From VRUE01 sp963715455 (lineage in GTDB: Bacteria > Actinomycetota > Thermoleophilia > Solirubrobacterales > 70-9): a stretch of 64,000 nucleotides of DNA. The DNA lies in NCBI GenBank assembly GCA_963715455.1, contig OY970245.1, positions 2,542,001 to 2,606,000 of the forward strand, given 5' to 3'. The stretch's first letter is position 1. Every line of letters starts with the position of its first letter. Made by a program: the position numbers and the translations under genes. Below are positions 1-8,280 of this stretch, piece by piece. The notes beneath the pieces were generated by a model. The model searched no databases. It was given only the letters and a program-made list of their open reading frames with translations, and had not been told where the DNA came from.

Positions 1-295
1 CCTCGATCGGGATCGTCTCCAAGGGGCTGGGTATGGAGACACCCGCGTTGTTGACCAGGCCGTCGAGTTGTCCGCCGGTCTCGGCCGCGATCAGCTCAGC
101 CGCCGCGGCGATCTGCCCGGCATCGGTCACGTCAAGAATTACTGGCCTCAGCCGCTCAGACGCTTCGGCGCGCAGCGACTCGGCGTCTTCTTCCCTGCGC
201 ACCCCGGCGAAGACCCGCCAACCGGCGCGATCGAGGCGCAACACGGTCGCCCTCCCAATCCCCGTAGATGACCCAGTAACGAGCGCCGACCGCAC
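1..295 (-). CDS. Short-chain dehydrogenase/reductase, N-terminal part (gene runs off the left edge)
   Basis: Read on the minus strand from a GTG at 295, the frame stays open to the window edge and encodes about 98 residues of an SDR. The start MRSALVTGSSTGIGRAT holds the TGxxxGIG dinucleotide-binding motif, an acidic D follows in the DVTDAG turn (adenine contact), and VNNAG closes the visible part with the NNAG motif. The catalytic SYK residues would lie beyond the window. The substrate cannot be told. It is divergently placed to the cyclase-type regulator at 386, with an inverted repeat between them. Confidence 0.85.
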   Translation of the reverse strand, partial: MRSALVTGSSTGIGRATVLRLDRAGWRVFAGVRREEDAESLRAEASERLRPVILDVTDAGQIAAAAELIAAETGGQLDGLVNNAGVSIPSPLETIPIE

Positions 296-313
296 CCGCA
301 CAGGCTACCCGGA

Positions 314-366
314 CCGCTGACTTCGTCTTTCTTCGCCATATACGCGAACAAAGGCGAAGTCAGCGG
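314..366. promoter_or_regulatory. 12-bp perfect inverted repeat in a divergent promoter region
   Basis: Arms CCGCTGACTTCG (314-325) and CGAAGTCAGCGG (355-366) are exact reverse complements separated by 29 nt. A second partial repeat, TTCGCC, lies inside the loop and can also pair with GGCGAA of the right arm. It occupies the space between the divergent SDR (start 295) and the cyclase/ATPase (start 386), so it is a candidate operator or 5' leader hairpin. No regulator is identified. Confidence 0.5.
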
Positions 367-385
367 TGGGTGAGCGTAGTCTTGG

Positions 386-3300
386 GTGCCCATGCCGGGA
401 CTTGGCAAGGACGATGGCGAGCGCAAGCAGGTGAGCGTGCTCTTCGCCGATGTGAGTGGCTCGATGGACCTGGCCGAGGGACAGGACCCGGAGGAGTGGC
501 GCAAGATCATGCAGCGCTTCTTCGCCATCCTGGCAAGTGCGGTCGAGCGCTTCGAGGGGACGGTCGACAAGTTCACCGGCGACGGGATCATGGCCGTCTT
601 CGGCGCGCCGGTCGCCCACGAGGACCACGCGCAGCGGGCCTGCTACGCCGCCCTGCAGATGCTCGACGACGTCTCCGAGTACGCCGCCGAGCTGCGCCGC
701 GGTCCGGGCCTCAACTTCTCTACGCGGATCGGCATCAACTCGGGCGAAGTCGTCACCGGGGCGATTGACGCCGCCGGCGAGGGCGAGTACACGGCGATCG
801 GCCACACGGTCGGCCTCGCACAGCGCATGGAGGCGCTGGCCGAGCCGGGCAAGGCCTACCTGACCGATGGCGCCGCGGAGCTGGCCAGCGGCTTCCTCGA
901 GCTCGAGGACCTCGGCGAGTTCGAGATCAAGGGCGCCAGCCAGCCGGTGAGGGTCTTCGAGTTGGCCGGGGTAGGCGCCGCGCGTTCGCGGCTCGACCTC
1001 TCTCGCGAGCGTGGCTTCTCACGCTTCGTCGGGCGCGACGAGGAGATGGTGGTCCTCGAGGAGGCGCTGGCGCGGGCCGGAACCGGGGCGGGCGCCGTGG
1101 TCGGCATCGAAGCCGAGCCGGGCGTCGGCAAGAGTCGCCTCACCTACGAGTTCGTCGCGCGCTGCCGCGAGCGCGGCATCGAGGTCTTCGAGGCGCAGGC
1201 GCAGGCGCACGGCAAGTCGATTCCCTTCATGCCCGTCCTGCAAATGCTGCGCGCCTATTTCGGCATCACCGACGCCGATGCGGACCGCATCGTGCGCGAG
1301 AAGATCGCCGGCCGGGCGCTGCTGCTCGACCCCGGACTAGCCGCCGAGCTGCCGTTGATCTTCGACTTCCTCGGCGTGCCCGACCCCGACCGCCCCCTGA
1401 CCCAGATGAGCCCCGAGGCGCGGGCGCGGGCGCTGGGCAGGACGGTCTGCCACCTGATCAATGCCCCCTCCCGCCGCGACCTGGTCGTGCTCGTCGTCGA
1501 GGACCTGCACTGGATGGACGCGGGCAGCAACACGATGCTCGACGAGATGGTCAACTCAGTCGCCGGCACCCCCACCCTCGGCGTGGTCAACTTCCGGCCG
1601 GAGCACTCGTTCGAGTGGGACGGCTCGCCGATCTACCGCAGCCTCCCCCTGGAGCCCCTCGGGCAGCAGGACACCCTGGAGATGCTGCGCGACATCGCCG
1701 GCGAGGACCCCTCGCTGGACGGGCTCGAGGAGCCGATCCACGAGCGCACCGCGGGCAACCCGTTCTTCGTCGAGGAGATCGTCCGCGAGCTGGTCGAGGC
1801 CGGCCACTTCGAGGGCGAGCGCGGCGCCTACCGCCTGGTGCGACCGGTCGAGGAGGCCGGTGTGCCGGCGACCGTGCAGGCCGTGCTCACCGCCCGCATC
1901 GATCGTCTCAGCCCAGACGCCAAGCAGTTGCTGCAGATCACGGCGGTGCTCGGCAAGGAGGTGGGCGCGCGATCACTCGGCCTCACCGCCGGGCTGAGCA
2001 GCGAGCAGCTCGACGGAGGGCTTTGCGAGCTCGTCGACGGCGGCTTCCTCTACGAAGCCGAGCTCTACCCGGAACGGGTGCTCGCCTTCCGCCATCCGCT
2101 GACCCGCGAGGTCGCCTACGGGACGCAGCTCGCCGAGCACCGCGGCGCCACCCACGCCGCCGCGGCGCGGGCGATGATCGAGCTCGAGCCCGACCGGCTC
2201 GATGAGCTGGCGGCGCTGGTCGCCCACCACTTGGAAGCAGCTGGGGAGAGGCTGGAAGCGGCGCGCTGGTCGGCTCGCGCCGCCTACTGGGCGGGCAGCA
2301 GCCAACCGAGCGAGGCGCTGCGTCTCTGGCGCAAGACGATGGAGCTGGTCGAAGGGCTCCCGGAAAGCGATGAGACCGCGACCCTGGCGGTGTCCTCCCG
2401 CCTCCTGCAGCTGCAGTACGCCTGGCGCCTGGGCATGGACAAGGACGAGGAAGCGCGACTCGTCGCCGAGGCCGAGGAGATCGCGACGCGGACCGGCGAT
2501 CTGCACTCGCTGGCCCTGCTGCGGCTCGCCACCGCCGCTCGGCCGGGCATGCCCCACGAAGCGCAGGCCTGGCTGGCCGCGGTCGAGGAGACCAACCGCC
2601 TGGCCGACGAATCGGGCGACCTGCACCTGCGGGTGGCGATGCGCGCCGCCTGCGCCTATGCCTTCCTCTGTGCCGGTGACTTCGACGGCTTCGAGGGGGA
2701 GCTCGACCGGGTGCTCGATCTGACCGGCGGCGACCGCTCGATCGGCGCCGGCATCGTCGTCGGCAGCCCGGTCGCCTGGGCAACAATGGGCAAGGGCCTG
2801 GTCGAGCGCGAGCGCGGCCGGCTCGACGAGGCGGAAGCGCTCTTCGAAGAGGCGCTACGCATCGCCAAGCAGGACGGCGACCCCGAGACGAAGAGCTGGA
2901 CGCTCAGCAACCTGGCGCTGATGCTCGCGATGCGCGGCGACGTCGAGGGCGGCATCGGCGTCGCGCGTCGCAACTGCGAGGAGACCGAGCGCCTCGGCGA
3001 CGTCTTCTCGCGCACCCTGGCGATCGCCAACTTGGGCGCCTGCCAGCTCGCCGCGGAAGACTACGAGGAAGCACTCGACTCGCTCGAAACCGCCGAGCGC
3101 ATCTACCGCGAAGCGATGGACACCGGCGGTGAGATGGAGGCCTGGCGATCGGCGCTCCGCGCCCATGCCCTGGCCGGTGTCGGCCGCACCGACGAGGCGA
3201 TCGCGCTGGCCACCGAAGCGGCCGAGATCGCTCGCGAGCGGGGCATGCGCTGGTCGCTGCCGCTGGCGATCCTGGCTGTCGCCCGCACGCGGTCCGCAGC

Positions 3301-3421
3301 CGGCGATCCTGATGTCACAAGCACCCTTAACGAAGCCGCGGCGATTGCCAAGGAAACCGGCGCGATGACCACCCTCGCGGCGATCGAAGAAGAACGCGAG
3401 GCGTTGGCAGCGACGCGCTAG
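386..3421 (+). CDS. Class III adenylate/guanylate cyclase-like domain fused to AAA ATPase and TPR repeats
   Basis: This 1011-aa cytoplasmic signalling protein has a class III cyclase homology domain (about 15-190), a P-loop ATPase of the STAND/AAA_16 type (about 205-500) and a long helical TPR-like C-terminal half. Metal-binding aspartates D22 (FADVSGS) and D66 (TGDG) are present, with a lysine four residues before D66 as in active cyclases. Walker A is GVGKS at 246-250; Walker B is in VVLVVEDLHWMD near 370. The architecture matches large actinobacterial regulators that couple ligand or partner sensing to nucleotide cyclization; activity is not proven by sequence. The listed start is GTG at 386; an in-frame ATG lies at 392. 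Confidence 0.9.
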   Translation: MPMPGLGKDDGERKQVSVLFADVSGSMDLAEGQDPEEWRKIMQRFFAILASAVERFEGTVDKFTGDGIMAVFGAPVAHEDHAQRACYAALQMLDDVSEYAAELRRGPGLNFSTRIGINSGEVVTGAIDAAGEGEYTAIGHTVGLAQRMEALAEPGKAYLTDGAAELASGFLELEDLGEFEIKGASQPVRVFELAGVGAARSRLDLSRERGFSRFVGRDEEMVVLEEALARAGTGAGAVVGIEAEPGVGKSRLTYEFVARCRERGIEVFEAQAQAHGKSIPFMPVLQMLRAYFGITDADADRIVREKIAGRALLLDPGLAAELPLIFDFLGVPDPDRPLTQMSPEARARALGRTVCHLINAPSRRDLVVLVVEDLHWMDAGSNTMLDEMVNSVAGTPTLGVVNFRPEHSFEWDGSPIYRSLPLEPLGQQDTLEMLRDIAGEDPSLDGLEEPIHERTAGNPFFVEEIVRELVEAGHFEGERGAYRLVRPVEEAGVPATVQAVLTARIDRLSPDAKQLLQITAVLGKEVGARSLGLTAGLSSEQLDGGLCELVDGGFLYEAELYPERVLAFRHPLTREVAYGTQLAEHRGATHAAAARAMIELEPDRLDELAALVAHHLEAAGERLEAARWSARAAYWAGSSQPSEALRLWRKTMELVEGLPESDETATLAVSSRLLQLQYAWRLGMDKDEEARLVAEAEEIATRTGDLHSLALLRLATAARPGMPHEAQAWLAAVEETNRLADESGDLHLRVAMRAACAYAFLCAGDFDGFEGELDRVLDLTGGDRSIGAGIVVGSPVAWATMGKGLVERERGRLDEAEALFEEALRIAKQDGDPETKSWTLSNLALMLAMRGDVEGGIGVARRNCEETERLGDVFSRTLAIANLGACQLAAEDYEEALDSLETAERIYREAMDTGGEMEAWRSALRAHALAGVGRTDEAIALATEAAEIARERGMRWSLPLAILAVARTRSAAGDPDVTSTLNEAAAIAKETGAMTTLAAIEEEREALAATR

Positions 3422-3529
3422 CACCCGCACGGCTGGCCAGCGGGGCTTCAGCGCCGAAATGTTTTAGCTGAGAACGTTTTGTATGCTGTGTCTTGGTGGC
3501 AGAGGGTCGTCTCCAGCCAGTTCCTCTCT

Positions 3530-3573
3530 TCTCTCGGGTGGCCGTTCCAGTTGTCGCCCGAGAGAAAGGAGGT
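3530..3573 (+). promoter_or_regulatory. Hairpin abutting a strong Shine-Dalgarno ahead of the 21-codon ORF
   Basis: TCTCTCGGG (3530-3538) and CCCGAGAGA (3557-3565) form a perfect 9-bp stem with an 18-nt loop. The stem ends directly against AAGGAGGT (3566-3573), one of the strongest ribosome binding sites in the window, three bases before the ATG. Such an arrangement can gate ribosome access or protect the transcript 5' end. A weak extended -10 (TGTATGCT near 3480) lies upstream. Confidence 0.6.
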
Positions 3574-3576
3574 GCA

Positions 3577-3642
3577 ATGACTGGATCAGAGATCCTTTAC
3601 CTATTGCTGGTCTGGATCGTCATTCAGACCGTAAGGCAGTAG
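3577..3642 (+). CDS. 21-aa hydrophobic micropeptide (unrecognised)
   Basis: ATG at 3577 follows AAGGAGGT with ideal spacing and encodes 21 residues: polar MTGSE, then a hydrophobic stretch ILYLLLVWIVI that could span or insert into a membrane, then QTVRQ and TAG. Its own hairpin leader precedes it and two terminator-like hairpins follow within 70 nt, so it looks like a monocistronic unit. I recognise no family. Size, hydrophobicity and structured leader resemble type I toxin peptides or small membrane modulators, but this is inference, and a chance ORF behind a good RBS cannot be excluded. Confidence 0.5.
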   Translation: MTGSEILYLLLVWIVIQTVRQ

Positions 3643-3649
3643 ACACCAC

Positions 3650-3677
3650 GCCCCGGCGTCGTTGCAGGCGTCGGGGC
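3650..3677 (+). terminator. Hairpin terminator after the micropeptide
   Basis: GCCCCGGCG (3650-3658) pairs with CGTCGGGGC (3669-3677) through nine pairs including one G-U, with a 10-nt loop, eight bases after the micro-ORF stop. The following tract is GCTTATAAA, not a clean T-run. Confidence 0.5.
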
Positions 3678-3684
3678 GCTTATA

Positions 3685-3712
3685 AAGAAGGCCCGCCGAA
3701 GCGAGCCTTCTT
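3685..3712. terminator. Second hairpin, likely bidirectional terminator
   Basis: AAGAAGGC (3685-3692) pairs exactly with GCCTTCTT (3705-3712). Read leftward it is followed by TTTATAAG, which suits termination of the MerR/CaiB operon ending at 3792; read rightward it ends in TTCTT. Confidence 0.55.
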
Positions 3713-3791
3713 CTGGAGGTGAATGGACGAACCATTGACCCTCTACCTATGCGCGCATTCTACAAGACAGAGGAGTGCAAATATCCAGCGG

Positions 3792-4553
3792 CTAGTCGCG
3801 GCGCGCCCGGTGGCGCTCCAGCTCGGCAACAAGCAGCTTGGTGTGGAGAGCGGCAATCAGGTCCTGCAGGGGTTGGGCGCCCGACTGGAGCATCTCGACC
3901 ACGCGCTCCGGCGGGACCTCCTCGGCAAGGCGGTCGATGACCATCTCGACCTCCTCGCGGACCAGCGCTTCGAGGGCGGTCTTGTAACGCAGCGTGTCGT
4001 AAACGGTGAAGCCGATCTGCTCGTCGTAGCCGCCGGCTCGGAAGCGGCTGATCGCCTCGATGATCTTGATGTCGGAGGGTGAGTAGCCGCGCGTGTTGGG
4101 GCTGAGGATCTCGAGCTTCTCGAGCCGGTCGAGGACTTCCTTGGGCACGCCGTAGCGCTCGCGCACCTCGGCGGCGCTGGTCCGGGTGCGCTCGGCGCCA
4201 AGGGCCCGGTCGAGGATGCGGTCCTCGAGCTCGACTAGGGCGCGGGCGCGCTCGGGGTCCTCGTCGAGCACCGACTTGATCGCCCGCAGGGGCATGAAGC
4301 GCTCCTCCTGGAGCTGCTTGATCAACCTGATGCGATCGACGAACTCAGGCGGGTAGTAAGCCATGTTGCGACTGGTCTTGACCGGCTCCGGCAAGAGGCC
4401 CTCGCGCAAGTAGTGCTTGATCGTCGGCGCCGGCACGCCAGAGGCCTCGGCCAGCTCTCCCATGCGCAGCAGGTCCCCGTTGGGTCGATGGGCCGATACG
4501 TCAAGGTGACCTTGACGTATCGGCCCATCGACCCCTTTGGCGTTGGCGCTCAT
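3792..4553 (-). CDS. MerR-family transcriptional regulator
   Basis: The 253-aa protein has a MerR winged helix-turn-helix (LLRMGELAEASGVPAPTIKHYLREGLL, about residues 28-55), the arginine-rich wing and a helical C-terminal region without a metal-binding cysteine set, as in acyl-CoA-pathway MerR regulators. It is the last gene of the five-gene operon and overlaps the CaiB stop by ATGA at 4553-4550. The N-terminal 28 codons contain a 53-bp palindrome; an internal ATG at 4463 (MGELAEASG) is the position where MerR proteins normally begin, so the real start may be there. It probably controls the adjoining acyl-CoA genes (inference). Confidence 0.88.
   Translation of the reverse strand: MSANAKGVDGPIRQGHLDVSAHRPNGDLLRMGELAEASGVPAPTIKHYLREGLLPEPVKTSRNMAYYPPEFVDRIRLIKQLQEERFMPLRAIKSVLDEDPERARALVELEDRILDRALGAERTRTSAAEVRERYGVPKEVLDRLEKLEILSPNTRGYSPSDIKIIEAISRFRAGGYDEQIGFTVYDTLRYKTALEALVREEVEMVIDRLAEEVPPERVVEMLQSGAQPLQDLIAALHTKLLVAELERHRARRD
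4482..4534. repeat. 53-bp perfect palindrome inside the merR 5' region
   Basis: Arms 4482-4507 and 4509-4534 are 26 nt each and perfectly complementary around G4508; the centre reads ACGTCAAGGT-G-ACCTTGACGT. The central 20-25 bp looks like a MerR-type operator, but the full length is far longer than a protein footprint. It lies within the first codons of the longer MerR reading frame. It may be an autoregulatory operator, or a palindromic assembly artefact. Confidence 0.85.
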
Positions 4554-5785
4554 GCGCGGAAGGTGGTCGCCGCGTCGGCGCTGGGGCCGGCGGCGGCGCC
4601 GGACTCCTTCATCGCGGCGATCTCCTCGGCCGAGTAGCCGGCCTCGGCCAGCACCTCGTCGGTGTGCTCGCCGAAAGCGGGCGCCGGGCGGGTCGGGTCG
4701 GCGGGAGTGCGGCTCAGCTTCACAGGGGCGCCGAGCTGGCGCACCGTGCCCAGCCCCGGCTGCTCCATCTCGACCACCATCTGGCGGGCGCGGATCAGCT
4801 CGGAGTCGAGCGCCTCGGCGACCGCGAGCACCGGCTCGATGCAGCAGTCGTGCTCGTCATTGAAGACCTTCCACTCAGCGCGGGTGCGTGAGCGGAAGAC
4901 CTCGGCCACCGCCTGCCAGGCATCGGAGCCCGGCGTCTCGAACTGCGACTCGATCAGGTCCGGTCGCTCTACCCCATTGCAGAAGGCAGCCCAGAACTTC
5001 GGCTCCAGGGCCCCACAGGTGACCCAGCCGTCGCTGGCTTCGTAGGGCAGGTAACAAATCAGGCCCCCAGCGAGCTGCTGCTCACCGCGCACCGGCACCT
5101 CGCCATCGCAGAAGTAGCGCCCCGCCACCATCGCCAGCCAGGAGAGGGCGCCATCGGCCATCGAGACGTCGACCAGCTGGCCTTCGCCGGAGCGGCGCCG
5201 CTCGTGCAGGGCCGCCATCACGCCGAAGGCCGCCATCAGGGCGCCGCCGCCGAGATCGGCGATCTGCCCGCCGGACTGCACCGGCGGGCCGTCCTTGGCG
5301 CCGGTCAGGCCGAGCACCCCGACCAGTCCCAGGTAGTTCATGTCGTGACCGGCGCGCTGCGTGTAGGGCCCGTCCTGGCCGTAGCCAGTGATCGCGCAGA
5401 AGACGATGCCAGGGTTGGCCTCGCGCATGCGCTCGTAGCCGACGCCGAGCCGGTCGAGCACGCCGGGGCGGAAGCCATCAAGCACGACGTCGTGGCTCTC
5501 GACCAGGCGCAGCAGCGCCTCCCTCCCCGCCTCGCTCTTGAGATCCAGACGCACCGAGCGCTTGCCGCGATTGAGCGAGAGGTAGAGCGCCGAGCGCGTG
5601 CCCAGCTCCTGCTGCTCGTCAGTGCCGTAATAGGGCGGCGCCCAACGGATGTAGTCGCCCATGCCTGTGTCCTCGACCTTGAGCACCTCCGCCCCGAGAT
5701 CGGCGAGCAGAAGCGAGCAGAAGCCGCCCGGCAGGAGCCGGGTCAGGTCGAGGACCTTGACGTCGCTAAGCGGGAGAGCGCTCAC
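4550..5785 (-). CDS. CaiB/BaiF-family CoA transferase, alpha-methylacyl-CoA racemase-like
   Basis: The 411-aa protein starts at a GTG (5785) that overlaps the BKACE 3' end by 20 nt, so the two are translationally coupled. Family III CoA-transferase features include VLDLTRLLPGGFCS at the N-terminus, LNRGKRSVRLDLK, and AGHDMNYLGLVGVL followed by LVDVSMADG. The GHDMNYLGL segment is typical of alpha-methylacyl-CoA racemases rather than of formyl-CoA transferases. It therefore either epimerises 2-methyl acyl-CoA esters or moves CoA between acids; the neighbourhood (hydratase, carboxylase, acyl-CoA dehydrogenase) supports branched acyl-CoA catabolism. Confidence 0.88.
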   Translation of the reverse strand: MSALPLSDVKVLDLTRLLPGGFCSLLLADLGAEVLKVEDTGMGDYIRWAPPYYGTDEQQELGTRSALYLSLNRGKRSVRLDLKSEAGREALLRLVESHDVVLDGFRPGVLDRLGVGYERMREANPGIVFCAITGYGQDGPYTQRAGHDMNYLGLVGVLGLTGAKDGPPVQSGGQIADLGGGALMAAFGVMAALHERRRSGEGQLVDVSMADGALSWLAMVAGRYFCDGEVPVRGEQQLAGGLICYLPYEASDGWVTCGALEPKFWAAFCNGVERPDLIESQFETPGSDAWQAVAEVFRSRTRAEWKVFNDEHDCCIEPVLAVAEALDSELIRARQMVVEMEQPGLGTVRQLGAPVKLSRTPADPTRPAPAFGEHTDEVLAEAGYSAEEIAAMKESGAAAGPSADAATTFRA

Positions 5786-6662
5786 GCTTCGGCACTCCCA
5801 AAAGCTCGCGCGCCTCGGCGACGCTGGCCACACTGCGGCCGACGTCTTCGGCCATCTGGCGCGCCTTGCCGATCAGGTCGCCGTTGGAGCGCGCCATCTC
5901 CCCGTTGGGCAGATAGAGGTTGTCCTCGACTCCAGCGCGGACGTTGCCGCCCAGCACCAGTGAGGCGCCCAGCAGTTTCCACTGGTCGCGCGAGATGCCG
6001 ATCACCTGCCACTGGTGCTCACCCTCGGCACCGCCGGGGATCTGGTCGGACATCAGGGTGACGTTGCGCGGCGTCGGCCGGATGCCGCCGTTGACCCCCA
6101 TCACCAGCGAGATCTGCAGCGGGGTGCGCTCCAGCAGGCCCATGTCGATCAGCGGGTCGAGGTTGGCGACGTGACCGGCGTCGAAGCACTCGTGCTCGGG
6201 CTTGATGCCGAGGTCGCGCATCGCCGTGAGGAACTCGATGATCGTGTCGAAGCTGTTCTCGAAGACCGCCTTGAAGACGAAGTCCTTGCGCCGCGAGCTG
6301 TACTTGGCGTAGTTCATCGAGCTCATGTTGAGCGCCGCTACATCGGGGCGCAGCGCCCGCAGGTACTCGATGCGCTTCTCGATCGGGATGCCGATCGCCC
6401 CGGTCGAGTAGTTGATGATCACGTCGCCGACCTCGGCGAGGATCGCCTCGGTGATCGCCTGGAAGTCCTCGATCTCGTACGAGGGAGTGCCGTCCGGTTT
6501 GCGGGCGTGGATATGGATCTGCGAGGCGCCCTCGTCGACGGCGCGCCGCGCCTCGGCCGCGTACTCCTCGGGCGTGTAGGGAATCGCCGGGCACTGGTCG
6601 CGGTTGGCGATCACGCCGCTGATCGAGCAGCTGATCACCACCGGGTCGTCGAACGAGCTCAT
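5766..6662 (-). CDS. BKACE (DUF849) beta-keto acid cleavage enzyme
   Basis: The 298-aa protein belongs to the 3-keto-5-aminohexanoate cleavage enzyme family, Zn-dependent TIM barrels that combine a beta-keto acid with acetyl-CoA to give acetoacetate and a new acyl-CoA. The zinc-binding motif IHIHARKPDG is present, as are INYSTG and the C-terminal region ASLVLGGNVRAGVEDNLYLPNGEMA. Family members differ in substrate, so the true beta-keto acid is unknown. ATG at 6662 overlaps the carboxylase stop (ATGA). Placement between a carboxyltransferase and CaiB suggests one catabolic route. Confidence 0.92.
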   Translation of the reverse strand: MSSFDDPVVISCSISGVIANRDQCPAIPYTPEEYAAEARRAVDEGASQIHIHARKPDGTPSYEIEDFQAITEAILAEVGDVIINYSTGAIGIPIEKRIEYLRALRPDVAALNMSSMNYAKYSSRRKDFVFKAVFENSFDTIIEFLTAMRDLGIKPEHECFDAGHVANLDPLIDMGLLERTPLQISLVMGVNGGIRPTPRNVTLMSDQIPGGAEGEHQWQVIGISRDQWKLLGASLVLGGNVRAGVEDNLYLPNGEMARSNGDLIGKARQMAEDVGRSVASVAEARELLGVPKRERSPA

Positions 6663-8278
6663 ACCGGCATCACCCCATGTCGCTTCTTCGGCTTCTCGAC
6701 GTGCTTGTCCTTCGCCATCTTCAGCGCCCGCGCAATCGTCGGCCGCGTCTCGCGCGGATCGATCACGTCGTCGATCACGGCGTTGCCGGCGGCGATGTAG
6801 GGGTCGATCTGCTCGCGCACCGCGTTGAGCATCGCCTCTTTGGTCGCCTCGGGGTCATCGGAGGCCTCGATCATCGAGCGACCGATGATGTTTACCGCCC
6901 CCTCAGCTCCCATCACCGAGATCTCCGCCCCAGGCCAGGCGACGATCAGGTCCGGCTCATACGCCTTACCGCACATCACGTAGTAACCGGCGCCGTAGGC
7001 CTTGCGCACGATCACGGTCACCTTGGGCACCGTGGCGCGGCTCACCGCGTAAAGCATCTTCGCCCCGTGACGGATGATCCCGGCGTGCTCGACCTTGGCG
7101 CCGACCATGAAGCCGGGCACGTCCTGGAGGAAGACGAGCGGGATATTGAAGGCGTCGCAGAGGTTGATGAAGCGCGCCGCCTTGTCGGCTGAGTCGTTGT
7201 CGAGGATGCCGGCCAACTGCTTTGGCTGGTTGGCGACGATCCCTGCCGGCTGGCCGCCGAAGCGGGCGAAGCAGGTGATCAGCGTCTTGGCGAACTTCGG
7301 CTTGAGGTCGAAGTACTCGCCGTCGTCGACGATCTCGCGGATCACGTCGTACATGTCGTAGGGCTGGCGCGAGGAGTCGGGGACGATCTCCATTAGCTTC
7401 TCCGACTGGCGGTCGACCGGGTCGGAGACGGCAAGCACCGGCGGCTTCTCTTCCCAGTTGGCGGGAAAGAAGGAAAGGTAGGTCTTGACCGCCCAGATGC
7501 ACTCCGCGTCGTCCTTCACCTCGAGGTCCCCCACCCCCGACTTGCGGCAGTGGACCTTGGCGCCGCCCAGCTCCTCCATCGTGATGTCCTCACCGGTGAC
7601 CGCTTTGGTCAGGTGGGGGCCGGCGAGCGCCATGGCGCCCTGGCCGGAGACCATCGGCACGAAGTCGGCGAGCGCCGGAATGTAGGCGGTGCCGGCGGCG
7701 CAGGGCCCCATCATCGCCGCCACCATCGGGATCACCCCCGACATCTCGACCTCCTCGCGGAAGAGGTGGCCGGAGCCGGCGAAGAGCGAGCCCGCCGCCT
7801 CCTGGATGCGCGCTCCGGCCGAGTCGAGCAGCCAGATGAAGGGCATGCGCTTGGAGAGCGCCATCTCGCGCAGGCGGGTGACCTTGAGCTCGCCGGTCAT
7901 GCCCATCGAGCCGGCCATCACGGTGAAGTCGTAGGCGGCGATGCAGCAGGGCCGGCCGTCGACATCGCCCCAGCCGGTGATCACGCCGTCTGCCGCCGCC
8001 TCCTTGCCCTCCATCGCCCGCTGGGCGAAGTGGGGGCGGCCATGAATGCCCATCTCGACGAAGCTGCCCTCGTCGACGAGCAGGGCGATGCGCTCACGGG
8101 CGGTCAGCTTGCCGCGCTCGTGCTGTTTGGCGATCTTCTCCTCACCGCCACCCCGCTTCGCCTTCTCGCGCCGCTCGTGCAGCTGCTCGGTGAGCTCGCC
8201 GAGCGGGGCGGTACCCGGCAGCAGATGACGGTCATCGTCCTCGCTGCGCGCCGCTGGTCGCTCCTCGGTGCTGGCCAT
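6659..8278 (-). CDS. Acyl-CoA carboxylase beta (carboxyltransferase) subunit
   Basis: The 539-aa product is a biotin-dependent carboxyltransferase with both crotonase-fold halves: an N-half with GVITGWGDVDGRP and LLDSAGARIQE, and a C-half with FLQDVPGFMVG and KAYGAGYYVMCG. It transfers carboxylate from carboxybiotin to an acyl-CoA such as propionyl-, methylcrotonyl- or geranyl-CoA. No biotin carboxylase alpha subunit is encoded beside it; a stand-alone biotin carrier occurs at 36.1 kb. The start ATG at 8278 lies two bases after the enoyl-CoA hydratase stop. Confidence 0.93.
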   Translation of the reverse strand: MASTEERPAARSEDDDRHLLPGTAPLGELTEQLHERREKAKRGGGEEKIAKQHERGKLTARERIALLVDEGSFVEMGIHGRPHFAQRAMEGKEAAADGVITGWGDVDGRPCCIAAYDFTVMAGSMGMTGELKVTRLREMALSKRMPFIWLLDSAGARIQEAAGSLFAGSGHLFREEVEMSGVIPMVAAMMGPCAAGTAYIPALADFVPMVSGQGAMALAGPHLTKAVTGEDITMEELGGAKVHCRKSGVGDLEVKDDAECIWAVKTYLSFFPANWEEKPPVLAVSDPVDRQSEKLMEIVPDSSRQPYDMYDVIREIVDDGEYFDLKPKFAKTLITCFARFGGQPAGIVANQPKQLAGILDNDSADKAARFINLCDAFNIPLVFLQDVPGFMVGAKVEHAGIIRHGAKMLYAVSRATVPKVTVIVRKAYGAGYYVMCGKAYEPDLIVAWPGAEISVMGAEGAVNIIGRSMIEASDDPEATKEAMLNAVREQIDPYIAAGNAVIDDVIDPRETRPTIARALKMAKDKHVEKPKKRHGVMPV

Positions 8279-8280
8279 CC

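Noticed and set aside
33..805. Several open frames on both strands over the cyclase gene start
   Set aside because: They are high-GC shadow frames; the cyclase and the SDR N-terminus explain the sequence with conserved motifs.
5204..6800. Long plus-strand frames over CaiB and BKACE
   Set aside because: Antisense shadows of the operon, without RBS or motifs.
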